Shown in pieces: positions 17,758-26,969 of a stretch of 59,979 nucleotides of DNA; within the stretch, counting starts at the first letter, position 1, and each line of letters opens with the position of its first letter. Origin of the DNA: JAAYAY01 sp964429355 (GTDB taxonomy: Bacteria; Planctomycetota; Planctomycetia; Pirellulales; Thermoguttaceae); assembly GCA_964429355.1 (NCBI GenBank), contig CAYSCH010000006.1:1-59979 (forward strand), in the 5' to 3' direction. Position numbers and translations under genes: made by a program. The notes under the pieces are model-generated. The model had not been told where the DNA came from. It did not search any database and saw only the letters and a list, made by a program, of their open reading frames with translations.

Positions 17758-18873
17758 ATGGCTCTGAGAATGGTATCTCTGGGGTTGCTGGCAGTGATTG
17801 CCGCCGGGTTGGTGGCTGGCCAGACGCCGGTTCAGGCGGACTGCGGGAAGATCATTATCCATCGAGTGCCGCCGACCTATGTGTGGCCGCCGTTGCCCCC
17901 GCCTCGTCCGCCAATCGTTGACTGGGACTACAACAGCCACAATACGAACGTCAATTCGGGCAATACCAACGTCAACTCGGGAAACCGGATCAATTCCAAC
18001 AACGAGATCATCCAGAACAGCAACATCAATTCGGGTACGCAGATCAATATCGGCGCGGGCGTGATGCCCAGGCCGGCGGCGAACCAGTTCCTGGCGGCCG
18101 GCATGGGCTTCACTTTCAAGGAGCCCGAGCAGAACGCCGTGATCGCCTGGGACGGCAAGGAAGAGATCATGATCCTCTCGACCAACGAGGCCAGTGGGAT
18201 CGAAGGGGGCGGCGCCGTGCTCAGCGTTCTGCCCCTGCCGGGTAAACCCACCTCCGTCCTCCCCGCGTCGACCGAGGCCTTCCAGGAGGCCAACCGCCTG
18301 ATCCGTTCCAAGCTGGCTGTCGTCGGCATGGGCGAGAAGGTTCTGACCGCCAAGATCGGGACCCACAATATCTTCGTCTGGAAGCTCGACAGCCCCGATG
18401 ATTTCGGCAACGAAGTGCGGGCCTATATCAAGAAGACCTACGAAAACCAAGCCGACGCACACATCACCGAAGATGTCGAAAAGATCGTTCGCCGGTACTT
18501 CGACGAGGGATTCCGCTACTTTGCCTTCGACCTGACCTTCATGAGTGCGGAAGACACGACCAAGGTCGCCATCGCCTACCGGTTCGAGTCGAAGTTCGTT
18601 TATTATCCGCTGGTCATCAGCAAGATCGGGGGCACGGGCGACACGACGATCCAACTCGCGGTTTTCACCCGCGAAGGGCTCCACAATTTCGGCGGCCTGG
18701 ATGTGAACGAGATCAAGGTCATCGGCAACCAATCGGTCGATGTGACGGCCGAAGAGCTCAAGAAGGTCGATGGGGAGATGTCGGAGATAATGGGCGACGG
18801 AGCGATCAAGGCCCGGATCATGACCCTCACCGGCAAGGTCAACGGTTTTGAAGGTGATCTGATGGCCTGGTAG
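17758..18873 (+). CDS. secreted Asn-rich-linker protein, DUF2330-like
   Basis: A 371-residue product starting at the ATG after GGGAGGTGAATACG, with a signal peptide (about 1-23). A Pro-rich segment (PPLPPPRPP) and an Asn/Ser-rich repeat track (about 55-95, NTNVNSGNTNVNSGN and variants) precede the main domain. That domain carries EPEQNAVIAWDGKEEIMILS and VLSVLPLPGKPTSV, reminiscent of DUF2330-type proteins. The longer frame from 17662 lacks a ribosome-binding site. Envelope or extracellular location expected; function unknown. Confidence 0.7.
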   Translation: MALRMVSLGLLAVIAAGLVAGQTPVQADCGKIIIHRVPPTYVWPPLPPPRPPIVDWDYNSHNTNVNSGNTNVNSGNRINSNNEIIQNSNINSGTQINIGAGVMPRPAANQFLAAGMGFTFKEPEQNAVIAWDGKEEIMILSTNEASGIEGGGAVLSVLPLPGKPTSVLPASTEAFQEANRLIRSKLAVVGMGEKVLTAKIGTHNIFVWKLDSPDDFGNEVRAYIKKTYENQADAHITEDVEKIVRRYFDEGFRYFAFDLTFMSAEDTTKVAIAYRFESKFVYYPLVISKIGGTGDTTIQLAVFTREGLHNFGGLDVNEIKVIGNQSVDVTAEELKKVDGEMSEIMGDGAIKARIMTLTGKVNGFEGDLMAW

Positions 18874-18911
18874 TGCTCTTCTCAATTCTCAAAGGCGGGG
18901 TTTCGGATCGT

Positions 18912-18960
18912 TGGAGTCCACGCTTCGGCGTGCAAAAGACAGCCTGAAGGCTGGACTCCA
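18912..18960. repeat. nested hairpin repeat between convergent genes
   Basis: Outer arms TGGAGTCCA (18912-18920) and TGGACTCCA (18952-18960) enclose two hairpins, CACGCTTCGGCGTG (18919-18932) and CAGCCTGAAGGCTG (18940-18953). It resembles dispersed repeats known from planctomycetes and sits between two convergent genes, so it may act as a bidirectional terminator. Confidence 0.8.
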
Positions 18961-19012
18961 GCCGATGGCCAACCCAAAAACTGAGGTTTGACGGAGCAGC
19001 AGGTGGGCTGCT

Positions 19013-20050
19013 TCAATTCGCCGGCGGCGGTGGGATCTCCAGCAGGGTGGGTTCCTGGGCAAGAGATGAAGCGTAGTGCTGCAAGAGACCGTAGGTCGAT
19101 TGAAACTCGGCCCGCTGGGTGAGGCCCATATACCGGGCATCGGCGGCGACGGCCTTGAACCGATCGAGGCAGCGTTTGAGGGCCTCGGGACTGGGATGCC
19201 CCTGGCCGGTAAAGATCTCGGTCGGCAGGGCGAGGTAGGTGTTCCATTGGGCGTCGAGCAGTTCGTAGAGCCGGGGGGCGATCTCGGCCAACTGGTTGCG
19301 CACGGCGTCGGCCTGGTTGGGGGCCGGAACCGCCAGCGTAGGCTGTTGCTGTACCTGGGTTGCCGAGGCTTGGATGACCGGTCCGCCGCAGTACTTCGTT
19401 ACTTGCGCCACCAGTCGGAGCGCCGGCTCGGGTACGATCACCGGCCCGCCCGGGGCCGGACGCTGGTAGTAAGAAGCGTTGGCAATCTGGTCCAATTGGA
19501 GGACCGATCCGTCGATCGACACGCCGGCAAACAGGCCTCGGCTTCGCGAGTAGGAATAGATCTCGGCCTTGAGATGCCCGTCTGTGGCGGCGGCCGCCTG
19601 GCGACCGACCGGACCGGCGGCCGCGGCCGCGTCGGCGCCCAGGGTGAACTTGCCCTTCAGGATGCCCTGCACACTTTGCCGGGTCTTGAACACCAGAACC
19701 ACGTCCGTAGCCTGCACGCCGACCTGCCAGCCGATGCTTCCGCCGGTCAGGGACACGAAAACGGGGGCGTGCCAGGTCTGGTCTTCGCTGCGAACGAGGA
19801 GCACGCCTCGACCGTGCCGTCCTCCGACGACGAATCCGCCCTTGATCATGTTGGGAATGATCACCAGCCCCTGAGCATCCGCGAGCATACTCTCCGGGAT
19901 CGAACTGAGCGGAACGACCATGATCTGGTCGAGCACCGAGGTTGCCGCCTCGACCGTCAGGTCTTCCTTGCTCTGAGCCATCAAGCGGTTGGCCAGGATC
20001 AACCAACCGGCCGCCAACGCGATGGCAACGATCGTCTGCTTCCTGCTCAT
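19013..20050 (-). CDS. SYLF/YSC84-domain lipid-binding protein, secreted
   Basis: The ATG at 20050 (GGGAGG upstream) gives 345 residues with an N-terminal export signal (about 1-26). The SYLF domain occupies about 30-200: LDQIMVVPLSSIPESMLADA, GLVIIPNMIKGGFVVGGRHG and SLTGGSIGWQVGVQATDVVL are its hallmark blocks. An Ala-rich insert interrupts it (about 130-150). A separate helical C-terminal region (about 230-345) carries no motif I know. SYLF proteins bind membrane lipids; here the protein would act at the envelope. Convergent with the Asn-rich protein gene. Confidence 0.85.
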   Translation of the reverse strand: MSRKQTIVAIALAAGWLILANRLMAQSKEDLTVEAATSVLDQIMVVPLSSIPESMLADAQGLVIIPNMIKGGFVVGGRHGRGVLLVRSEDQTWHAPVFVSLTGGSIGWQVGVQATDVVLVFKTRQSVQGILKGKFTLGADAAAAAGPVGRQAAAATDGHLKAEIYSYSRSRGLFAGVSIDGSVLQLDQIANASYYQRPAPGGPVIVPEPALRLVAQVTKYCGGPVIQASATQVQQQPTLAVPAPNQADAVRNQLAEIAPRLYELLDAQWNTYLALPTEIFTGQGHPSPEALKRCLDRFKAVAADARYMGLTQRAEFQSTYGLLQHYASSLAQEPTLLEIPPPPAN

Positions 20051-20194
20051 TTTCTTCTGCCTCCCTTCGGGTGGTACCCCACGCATGACGAGACTTCGCA
20101 GGCATTATAGAACGGGCCAGGAAAACCAGGCAACGCCAGTTGGATGGCGAATCTGCCAAGCCATATGGTGTTTCTTGGCGGGAATTGTATCCTG

Positions 20195-21709
20195 TCACCG
20201 CCCCATCTTCACCGCAAAGATCCGCCTTTGGGTGGGGAGGAAGAACGTGTTGTCGGCAACGACGGTTGTGATGGCCATCGACTGGGTCCGGCCTCTTCCG
20301 AGCACCTCCTTCTGCCGGCCGGCTTTGAGGACCCAAAAGGTCATGCGTTCCGTGCCCACGTAGACCCGGCCATCGGCGACCGTGGCCGAGGCGCACCAGA
20401 CACCGCCTTCCAGATCGTGCTGCCAGACGGTCTGGCCGGTAGCGGCATCGATGCAGTGGACAATTCCGGCGTAGTCGGGCAGGTAGAGGAGCCCGTCGCA
20501 GATCGCCGCTTCGGAGAGCGTCCGGCTGACTTGGCGATTCTGCCAGACCAGCTCCCCGGTTGCTCCGTCGACACAGGACAGCGCCCCCTGTCCCGGCCCA
20601 TGAACGGGGCTCTGTCCGATGGCCACATAGATGCGTCCCCGATCGACCGCCGGGGTGGAAATGATCTCGCTGGGGCCGTCCGGGGACTTCTTCTTCCAGC
20701 CGGAGTAGGGAATCGGCACTCCGTCGCGCAGGCGGTAGTCGGCCGGGCAGCAGTCCCGCCGCCAGATGCATTTCAGCTTGCCTGGTTTCTCGGTGGCGGT
20801 GGTGGCATCGGCCGGCTCGAAGCCGTACAGAATTCCGTCGCCCCCGCCGAAGACAATGGTCGGCCGGCCCCGAAATTCGGCCGCCACGGGCGACGACCAT
20901 TGGCCATGGAACGTGCGGGCGCTGATCCCTTCCTCCTCGACGGCCACAAGCCGGCCGGTTGCCTTCTCCAGGGCGATCAGGCTCGGCGCTTGGGGGTTGA
21001 CCATTTTTTCATGGACATGGTCTTGCCCGTTGGAGGTGCAGAAGTAGACGCAGTTACCCCACTGGGTCGGACTGCTCCCGCAGACGTCATGGGGTACGAC
21101 GCCAAGTTCCTTGACCAGGTCGAACTGCCAGACGATGTCGCCATCCAGTTTCGTGAGCTCATAGGCCGAGTCGGCGGGAACGCCGATGTAATGGGCGTCG
21201 TCGAGGAACGGTCCGTCGTTGCCGTTGGCCTGGCCGTTGCGGTCGACGCAGAGCACGTCGCCCCGCGGGCCGACCACGAAGAGGCGATCCCCCTCGATCA
21301 CCGGCCGCGAGCAGATACCGCATTTCCAGTGGTCGAAGTGGGAAGGCGGGATGTTGCCTTCCATGTTGCGCGGGATCGGCAGTTGCCAGACGAGCTCGCC
21401 GGTGGCGGCCTTGCGGCACATGAAGATTCCGCCGCCGGTCGACTCGACGGCCGGATGGTCGAGTTCCATGTCGTCGATACCGAGGAAGATCTGCCCGGCA
21501 TCGACCAGGGGGACGGTATACTGATGGCTGCCGAGGTCCAATTGCCAGAGGAGGCGATCGGCCGGAAAAACGTCGGGCAGGGCGGAGCGGCCGGGCTCGG
21601 CGGCCGGCGCCATGCAAAGGCTGGGCAACAGCCCGGCGATCACGGCAACAATGCCGCCACAATGGGCAAATCGTGACAGTACCCTAGCGATTCTCATGGT
21701 CTTCCTCAC
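20195..21709 (-). CDS. PQQ-type beta-propeller protein, secreted
   Basis: A 504-residue product with a signal peptide (about 1-36). It contains several propeller repeats of the kind found in PQQ dehydrogenases and BamB, such as ATGELVWQLPIP, ATGRLVAVEEEG, ATGELVWQNRQ and ATGQTVWQHDLEGG. No PQQ-binding dehydrogenase signature or cytochrome motif is apparent, so it is more likely a structural or binding propeller than an enzyme. The stop of the upstream protease gene is only 3 bases from its start codon, so the two are co-transcribed. Confidence 0.85.
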   Translation of the reverse strand: MRKTMRIARVLSRFAHCGGIVAVIAGLLPSLCMAPAAEPGRSALPDVFPADRLLWQLDLGSHQYTVPLVDAGQIFLGIDDMELDHPAVESTGGGIFMCRKAATGELVWQLPIPRNMEGNIPPSHFDHWKCGICSRPVIEGDRLFVVGPRGDVLCVDRNGQANGNDGPFLDDAHYIGVPADSAYELTKLDGDIVWQFDLVKELGVVPHDVCGSSPTQWGNCVYFCTSNGQDHVHEKMVNPQAPSLIALEKATGRLVAVEEEGISARTFHGQWSSPVAAEFRGRPTIVFGGGDGILYGFEPADATTATEKPGKLKCIWRRDCCPADYRLRDGVPIPYSGWKKKSPDGPSEIISTPAVDRGRIYVAIGQSPVHGPGQGALSCVDGATGELVWQNRQVSRTLSEAAICDGLLYLPDYAGIVHCIDAATGQTVWQHDLEGGVWCASATVADGRVYVGTERMTFWVLKAGRQKEVLGRGRTQSMAITTVVADNTFFLPTQRRIFAVKMGR

Positions 21710-21712
21710 AGT

Positions 21713-23125
21713 TCACTCAACCGAACTGGCAGAGTGAAACAAGCTGTCTGGGCCAACCGGCTGAGCCTTCCCGCCGGATTCGTTGTGGAGCTCGAGGGTC
21801 TTCCCCAACTTGCCCTGGAAATAGTCGAGCCGGAAAGCATGAAGCCCCTTCGCCAGACGGAGCCATCGGCTCATCGACTGCGGCGGATGCTCGCCATCGT
21901 TGTCGATTGCCAGTTCCCCATCGACATAGAGCATGCTGCCGTCGTCCGACGTGACGGTCAACCGGTGAACGCCGTCTTCCGATATCTGGAGGTATCCTGA
22001 CAATTCGATCCCGAAGTCCATTTCTCGGTCCGCGCAGATCCGTTTGAGATCGATCGACTCGACGGTGCCCTCGCGAACCGGTGTCAGCCGGCTGAAGTCG
22101 GGAACCCGGGCGAACTGGCCGTGGAAGAAGCGGTATCGCAGGCCAGGCGCGGGATTGTTGACTTCGATGGCCGGCTGGAAGGGCTTTTCGGCGAGCGCGA
22201 GGCTCAGGGCCAGTTGTTCATCGCCACGGCGCACGGTCAGTTCCAGCTTGTCCGACACGGACTTCCCGACCAGTGTCATCCACCAGTCCATGGCATGACG
22301 GACAAGCCGTCCATCGACCGCAGCAACCACGTCGCCGCTGCGCAGCCCGGACTTCTCCGCGGGTGAATCTGCGATCACCTCGGAGACAACGGCCCCCGCC
22401 TTGAACGGGTCGAGTTTAACCCCCGCAGAAAACCCCCGGCAGACTTCGGGATCCAAGGTGAGTTCGAAGAAATCACGAACGCGATCGATCGGGATGGCAA
22501 AGCCCATGTTCTGTTCTTCAGGGACGTGGCCGGACACAATGCCGATAAGCTTGCCCTCCATGTTCACCAGCGGCCCACCGGAGTTGCCGGGATTGGCGGC
22601 GGCGTCGAACTGGAGGAACCGCTCGCGCCGGCTTTTCGGAACGCTCGCCATAAAAAGCGCGCTCGGACCGCCCTCAAGGAGCGCTCGTGAGCTGAGTATG
22701 CCCGCTGTAAACGTGATCCCGCGTCCCCCGGGATTGCCTGCAACAAGGATCGGCTCGCCCGTCAGAATGTCGTGGCTGCGACCGATGGGAATCGTTACCA
22801 ATGTGCGGCCGGCGTCGACGTGAATGATCGCCAGGTCCTTTGCCGGGAACCGGCCGACTACGCGGAACTTCCTCGGCTGATCATCCTTGAGAAGGACATA
22901 CCCGGAGTCTTTTGTAACAACGTGGTTGTTGGTAAGAATGAACCCGTCGGGATGAATAACGGTTCCCGAACCGCTCTGAACGCGTCCCCCTTCCTCGATG
23001 CAGAAGATGGCCACGATGCACGGCTCGATATCGCGGATCAGCCGAACGATCGGAGTGACTCGCGGCGAATCAGGCAGAGGACCATCTGCTTGGATCAGAC
23101 TCAAGAGCAGCAGCAGTGCAGTCAT
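21713..23125 (-). CDS. HtrA-like serine protease with PDZ and PA14 domains
   Basis: A 470-residue exported protein with a short signal peptide. The trypsin-like domain (about 25-225) shows the full triad: His in ILTNNHVV (H68), Asp in AKDLAIIHVD (D97) and Ser in NPGNSGGPL (S182). A PDZ domain follows (about 245-315, GLRSGDVVAAVDG). The C-terminal 130 residues (about 325-450) form a PA14-like carbohydrate-binding fold around DGVHRLTVTSDDGSMLYVDG and ending in YFQGKLGKTLEL. HtrA proteases handle misfolded envelope proteins. A PA14 in place of the second PDZ is unusual and suggests targeting to a glycan or glycoprotein. First gene of a two-gene operon with the PQQ-type propeller. Confidence 0.88.
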   Translation of the reverse strand: MTALLLLLSLIQADGPLPDSPRVTPIVRLIRDIEPCIVAIFCIEEGGRVQSGSGTVIHPDGFILTNNHVVTKDSGYVLLKDDQPRKFRVVGRFPAKDLAIIHVDAGRTLVTIPIGRSHDILTGEPILVAGNPGGRGITFTAGILSSRALLEGGPSALFMASVPKSRRERFLQFDAAANPGNSGGPLVNMEGKLIGIVSGHVPEEQNMGFAIPIDRVRDFFELTLDPEVCRGFSAGVKLDPFKAGAVVSEVIADSPAEKSGLRSGDVVAAVDGRLVRHAMDWWMTLVGKSVSDKLELTVRRGDEQLALSLALAEKPFQPAIEVNNPAPGLRYRFFHGQFARVPDFSRLTPVREGTVESIDLKRICADREMDFGIELSGYLQISEDGVHRLTVTSDDGSMLYVDGELAIDNDGEHPPQSMSRWLRLAKGLHAFRLDYFQGKLGKTLELHNESGGKAQPVGPDSLFHSASSVE

Positions 23126-23536
23126 GGTTGCCTCTCTCAGTCAGTGTCATAGGGCTTAGAGCCGAGAACAAGATGACTGATTATGCGGGCCACTGGCAGT
23201 GGGTGATTCGTCTTTTTGTGCGAAACTCTTAGAGCCGATTTCAAGACCTGGGGCGATTCCGGCAATTCCTGCCCGTGGGAGGCTTTCGTCGTAGTCTCGA
23301 AACCGCTTCTTACAGACGGAGCATACCGTACGCCAGATGCTCAGTACGCCGCTCCATTCGGGCAGGCATATCGGCTGGACTCGCAACGGGATTATACCGC
23401 AGCGCCGATGGCTGGGACATACCGTCGCCTGTCGATCTGAAGTCCGGTGCAAACCCTCCCTCTTTCCTCGCCCGTTCTCCATCTCCCATAATGCACCTGC
23501 AATCAACGCTCTTTCAGTTTAAGGGAGTGTCGAAAC
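23126..23536. other. divergent intergenic region
   Basis: 411 bp between the divergent protease and double-hydrolase genes, expected to hold both promoters. The short phrase CTTAGAGCCGA occurs twice about 70 bp apart (near 23155 and 23227). Short ORFs are present but none is convincing. Confidence 0.5.
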
Positions 23537-25873
23537 ATGAAGACTTTTTGCCAGGTTCAGAAACTTGTCTCCGCCGCCGCGATGGCCTGCGTTGCGGCCC
23601 TCATTGTCGCGCCGGCGCCGGCCGAGCCGATCGAAACCCTGACCGGTACGGAGCCTCTCACGTGGGAAGAGGAGGACCTGTCGGCTCGCATGATGGATGG
23701 GGCACACGCCTTCGTGGAACGCAAGATTGCCGAATCGATCACGAAGCGGGAAGAATACTGGCACCGCGATTTCGCCTCGCCCGATGGGTACACGAAGTCG
23801 GTGGAGCCAAACCGCCAGCACCTTCGCGAGATCCTCGGCGCCGTCGACGAGCGGCTGCCCTCCATGCTGGAACAGTTTGGTGACGACGTCAATCCGGCCC
23901 TGGTGGCCGACGGCAGCAACTACTGGGTTTATCAGGTTCGCTGGCCGGTGCTCGAAGGGGTGTTTGGCGAAGGGCTCTGGGTTCGACCGAAGGGTCCGGC
24001 AGTCGGGTATGTTGTCGCCCTGCCCGACGCCGACCAGACTCCGGAAGAACTGCTGGGACTGACGGACAAACTCGCGCCGCAAGGCCAGTGGGTACGGCGG
24101 TTGGCGGAGAACGGATTTGAGATCGTCGTGCCGACGCTGGTTAATCGGCAGCGCCTGACGACGGAAGATTCCCAGTTGCGCCGGAGCGACCAGACGAACC
24201 GCGAATGGATCTACCGGCAGGCCTTTCACATGGGACGGCACGTGATCGGCTACGAGGTGCAGAAGGTCCTGGCGGCGGTCGACTGTTTCTCGCAGCGCAG
24301 CGGATCCAAGGGCAAGATCGGAGTGGCCGGTTACGGCGAGGGTGGACTTGTCGCCTTCCACGCCGCTGCGGTGGATCCACAGATCTCCGCGGCGCTGGTG
24401 AGCGGATACTTTGGGCCCCGCCAGGCTGTCTGGTCGGAACCGATTTACCGCAACGTCTGGAGTCAGCTTCGCGAGTTTGGCGACGCCGAGATCGCATCGC
24501 TCGTGTTGCCGCGGTCGCTGGTGATCGAGTACAGCCAGTGCCCGCCGGTGGTGGATCAGAAGGGGGATGTGAAGACGCCCACGCTGGCGGAGGTGACCGC
24601 CGAACTGGAGCGGCTGCCGGCGGAGTTGAAACCGTGGGGGGGCGGGGAACTGATTCACGGCGATGGCGACTCCGTGATCGGTCCGGGCTCGGGCCCGGCC
24701 CTGCAACGCGTTTCGCGATCGTTCGGAGTGGACCGGCCTCTGCCGGTTTCCGAGGCTCGCCCCACTGACCGGCGGCAGAGTTTCGATCCGGCGGTGCGGC
24801 ACGCCCGTGCGGTGCAGCAATTGGAGGGCCATGTGCAGGAGCTTGTTCGCCGATCGGAACATGTTCGCGACCGATCCTTTCTGTGTAGTGTGATGCCGGA
24901 ACTGGCGGACTGGAAATGGACCACCGAGAAGCGGCGACCGATACACGACGCCGCCAGGTTCATCGAGGGGGCCAAGGTGTTTCGGGAGAAGCTTCGCGCG
25001 GAGGGGAGGGGGTCGTTCGAGGAGCCGCTCCTGGCCCCCAACGCCCGGTCGCGGAAGATTCTGGAGAACGACAAGTGGACTGCCTACGACGTTGTTTTGG
25101 ACGTTTTTCCCGAGCTGTTTGCCTGGGGTGTCTTGGTGGTTCCCAAGGGCATCGAGCCGGGTGAGCGCCGGCCGGTGGTGGTGTGCCAGCACGGGCGGAA
25201 CGGGCTGCCGCGCGACACGATCGACAAGAACAGCACGGCTTACAGCGATTTCGCCGCCCGTCTGGCCGAGCGGGCGTTCGTGACCTTCGCCCCCCACAAT
25301 CTCTACCGTGGCGAAGATCGTTACCGCTGGCTCGATCGCAAGGCCAACACGGTCAAAGCCACGCTGTTCTCCTTCATTATCGCCCAGCACGACCAGATCC
25401 TCCGCTGGCTGGCTGAGCAACCGTTTGTGGACGGCGGCCGGATCGCCTTCTACGGACTCAGCTACGGGGGTGAAACGGCGGTCCGCGTACCCCCGGTCCT
25501 GGAAGGGTATTGCCTCTCGATCTGTTCCGGCGATTTCAACCAGTGGACCCGCAAGGTGGCGAGCACCGAGGAGCCGTTCAGTTTCATGCGGACCATCGAG
25601 TGGGAAATGCCCTACTGGAACCTGGGGCAAACGTTCGATTATGCGGAAATGGCCTATCTGATGCTTCCGCGTCCTTTCATGGTCGAGCGGGGCCACCTCG
25701 ACGGAGTGGGCCGCGATCATTGGGTGGCCCACGAGTATGCCAAGGTCCGCTGGCTCTACGCCCAGCTCGGCCTGGAGGATCGTACCGAGATCGAGTTCTT
25801 CCAGGGCGGGCACAGCATCAACGGCCAGGGAACTTTCGAATTCCTGGAGAAGCATTTGCGGGGCAAAAAATGA
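23537..25873 (+). CDS. secreted protein with two alpha/beta-hydrolase domains (esterase-like)
   Basis: A 778-residue product with a signal peptide (about 1-29). The N-terminal hydrolase-like domain (about 130-330) has the elbow GVAGYGEGG, where the nucleophile serine is replaced by Glu (E268). The C-terminal domain (about 540-775) has a normal elbow, YGLSYGG (S642), preceded by PVVVCQHGRNGLP and followed by a probable catalytic His in QGGHSIN. It resembles dienelactone-hydrolase/acetyl-xylan-esterase-type proteins. It probably cleaves an ester on a polysaccharide or plant-derived compound outside the cytoplasm. The N-terminal half appears non-catalytic. Convergent with the DUF3472 gene, 23 bases between stops. 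Confidence 0.8.
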   Translation: MKTFCQVQKLVSAAAMACVAALIVAPAPAEPIETLTGTEPLTWEEEDLSARMMDGAHAFVERKIAESITKREEYWHRDFASPDGYTKSVEPNRQHLREILGAVDERLPSMLEQFGDDVNPALVADGSNYWVYQVRWPVLEGVFGEGLWVRPKGPAVGYVVALPDADQTPEELLGLTDKLAPQGQWVRRLAENGFEIVVPTLVNRQRLTTEDSQLRRSDQTNREWIYRQAFHMGRHVIGYEVQKVLAAVDCFSQRSGSKGKIGVAGYGEGGLVAFHAAAVDPQISAALVSGYFGPRQAVWSEPIYRNVWSQLREFGDAEIASLVLPRSLVIEYSQCPPVVDQKGDVKTPTLAEVTAELERLPAELKPWGGGELIHGDGDSVIGPGSGPALQRVSRSFGVDRPLPVSEARPTDRRQSFDPAVRHARAVQQLEGHVQELVRRSEHVRDRSFLCSVMPELADWKWTTEKRRPIHDAARFIEGAKVFREKLRAEGRGSFEEPLLAPNARSRKILENDKWTAYDVVLDVFPELFAWGVLVVPKGIEPGERRPVVVCQHGRNGLPRDTIDKNSTAYSDFAARLAERAFVTFAPHNLYRGEDRYRWLDRKANTVKATLFSFIIAQHDQILRWLAEQPFVDGGRIAFYGLSYGGETAVRVPPVLEGYCLSICSGDFNQWTRKVASTEEPFSFMRTIEWEMPYWNLGQTFDYAEMAYLMLPRPFMVERGHLDGVGRDHWVAHEYAKVRWLYAQLGLEDRTEIEFFQGGHSINGQGTFEFLEKHLRGKK

Positions 25874-25896
25874 GCCGGCCGAGCGCCAGCTTGCCC

Positions 25897-26748
25897 CTAT
25901 CGTTCCGGAACCTGGGGCGGCTTGCTGTCGCCCTGTGGTCTTTCGATCACCGCCCGCAGCGGGCGAGACATCTTCGTATCGCCACCTGTCTGCAGATAGA
26001 AGCGGTCCCCGGCAACGCCGGCATCGATCGTTTCCTTGGCCTCCCAGGTGGCTCCCGAGGCGGTGAACCGGGCCTTGTCCAGCGGTGTCCACTTTCCCTC
26101 GGCATCGCAGACCCAGCCGTTTCCGAACGCGGCCCGGCGAACCTCCCGGGCACTCTTGGTGTCGCGGCGGAAGTCCTCGATGAAGGAATAGAGCCCGGCA
26201 AGGGTATCGCCGTCGGTCTGGGTGCGGAAGGTCACCAGGTGCTTCCAGGACTTCGATTCGGGCAAGTAGAGGTAGGCGGCGTAGCCGGTTCTATTCCCTT
26301 CGACACTCGCCCGCACGAGGAAGCGGTACGTTTCGCCGTTCTTCCAGTCGAAATCGTAGAAGCTCTGGCCGCCGGTTCCTTCGCCGCCGAATCGACGGGC
26401 GACCACATCGTCGGCCTTGTGGAGGATCTCAACGCGCCGCTCCTGGGCAACTGCGTTGGGATCGTCGCCCTTCGTCGGATCCCACACGGAGAAGATCACG
26501 ACCTTCTTCCCGTCCGCCAGTTCCTGGATTCCGAAGTAGCCGTGGCCGAAACCGCAAGCCATGAAGTAGCTACCTGGCACCGATTGTTCCACGGTCAGTT
26601 CGTTGTAGAAGGCTGTTGCCTGCGGAGCTGGATACGCCAGATGAACGGATCGAGCCGCCCGTGGCGGCGGGTCGGTTTCTTGTGCCTGAAGGGGAGGGGA
26701 GGCCAGGGCAACAGCGATGGCGGTCAGAAGGCGGCAGCAGGTTTTCAT
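25897..26748 (-). CDS. DUF3472 secreted protein
   Basis: The ATG at 26748 gives 283 residues with a signal peptide (about 1-22). It matches DUF3472, with GHGYFGIQEL, VVIFSVWDPTKGDD and RRFGGEGTGGQSFYDFDWKN as hallmark blocks. The fold is predicted to be beta-sandwich and carbohydrate-related; function unproven. The longer frame to 26928 has no signal peptide at its start and is less likely. Divergent from the PLP decarboxylase. Confidence 0.85.
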   Translation of the reverse strand: MKTCCRLLTAIAVALASPPLQAQETDPPPRAARSVHLAYPAPQATAFYNELTVEQSVPGSYFMACGFGHGYFGIQELADGKKVVIFSVWDPTKGDDPNAVAQERRVEILHKADDVVARRFGGEGTGGQSFYDFDWKNGETYRFLVRASVEGNRTGYAAYLYLPESKSWKHLVTFRTQTDGDTLAGLYSFIEDFRRDTKSAREVRRAAFGNGWVCDAEGKWTPLDKARFTASGATWEAKETIDAGVAGDRFYLQTGGDTKMSRPLRAVIERPQGDSKPPQVPER

Positions 26749-26969
26749 GGCTGGGTTCACTGAAGGGGGAGGCCTGGCCGTCAGGGGCATGGTGGCGGGA
26801 AACCAGAGACAAAACGCGAAAAACAGGGCGTGTCCCGGAGCGTCGACGTGCAGGGCCGGAGGTTGCGATATCGGCTCCGAGAGGTACGGTCGAGTATAAT
26901 GCGACGTCCTATTTGACGCCAGCCGCAAATGAACATGGATACGAATCGAGCCTGGAGTACGACTGGATC

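Noticed and set aside
23519..26092. An 857-codon open frame antisense to the double hydrolase gene
   Set aside because: It is a shadow caused by high GC and codon bias. The opposite frame has a signal peptide, hydrolase motifs and a ribosome-binding region, while this one has only Arg/His/Gly-rich filler.
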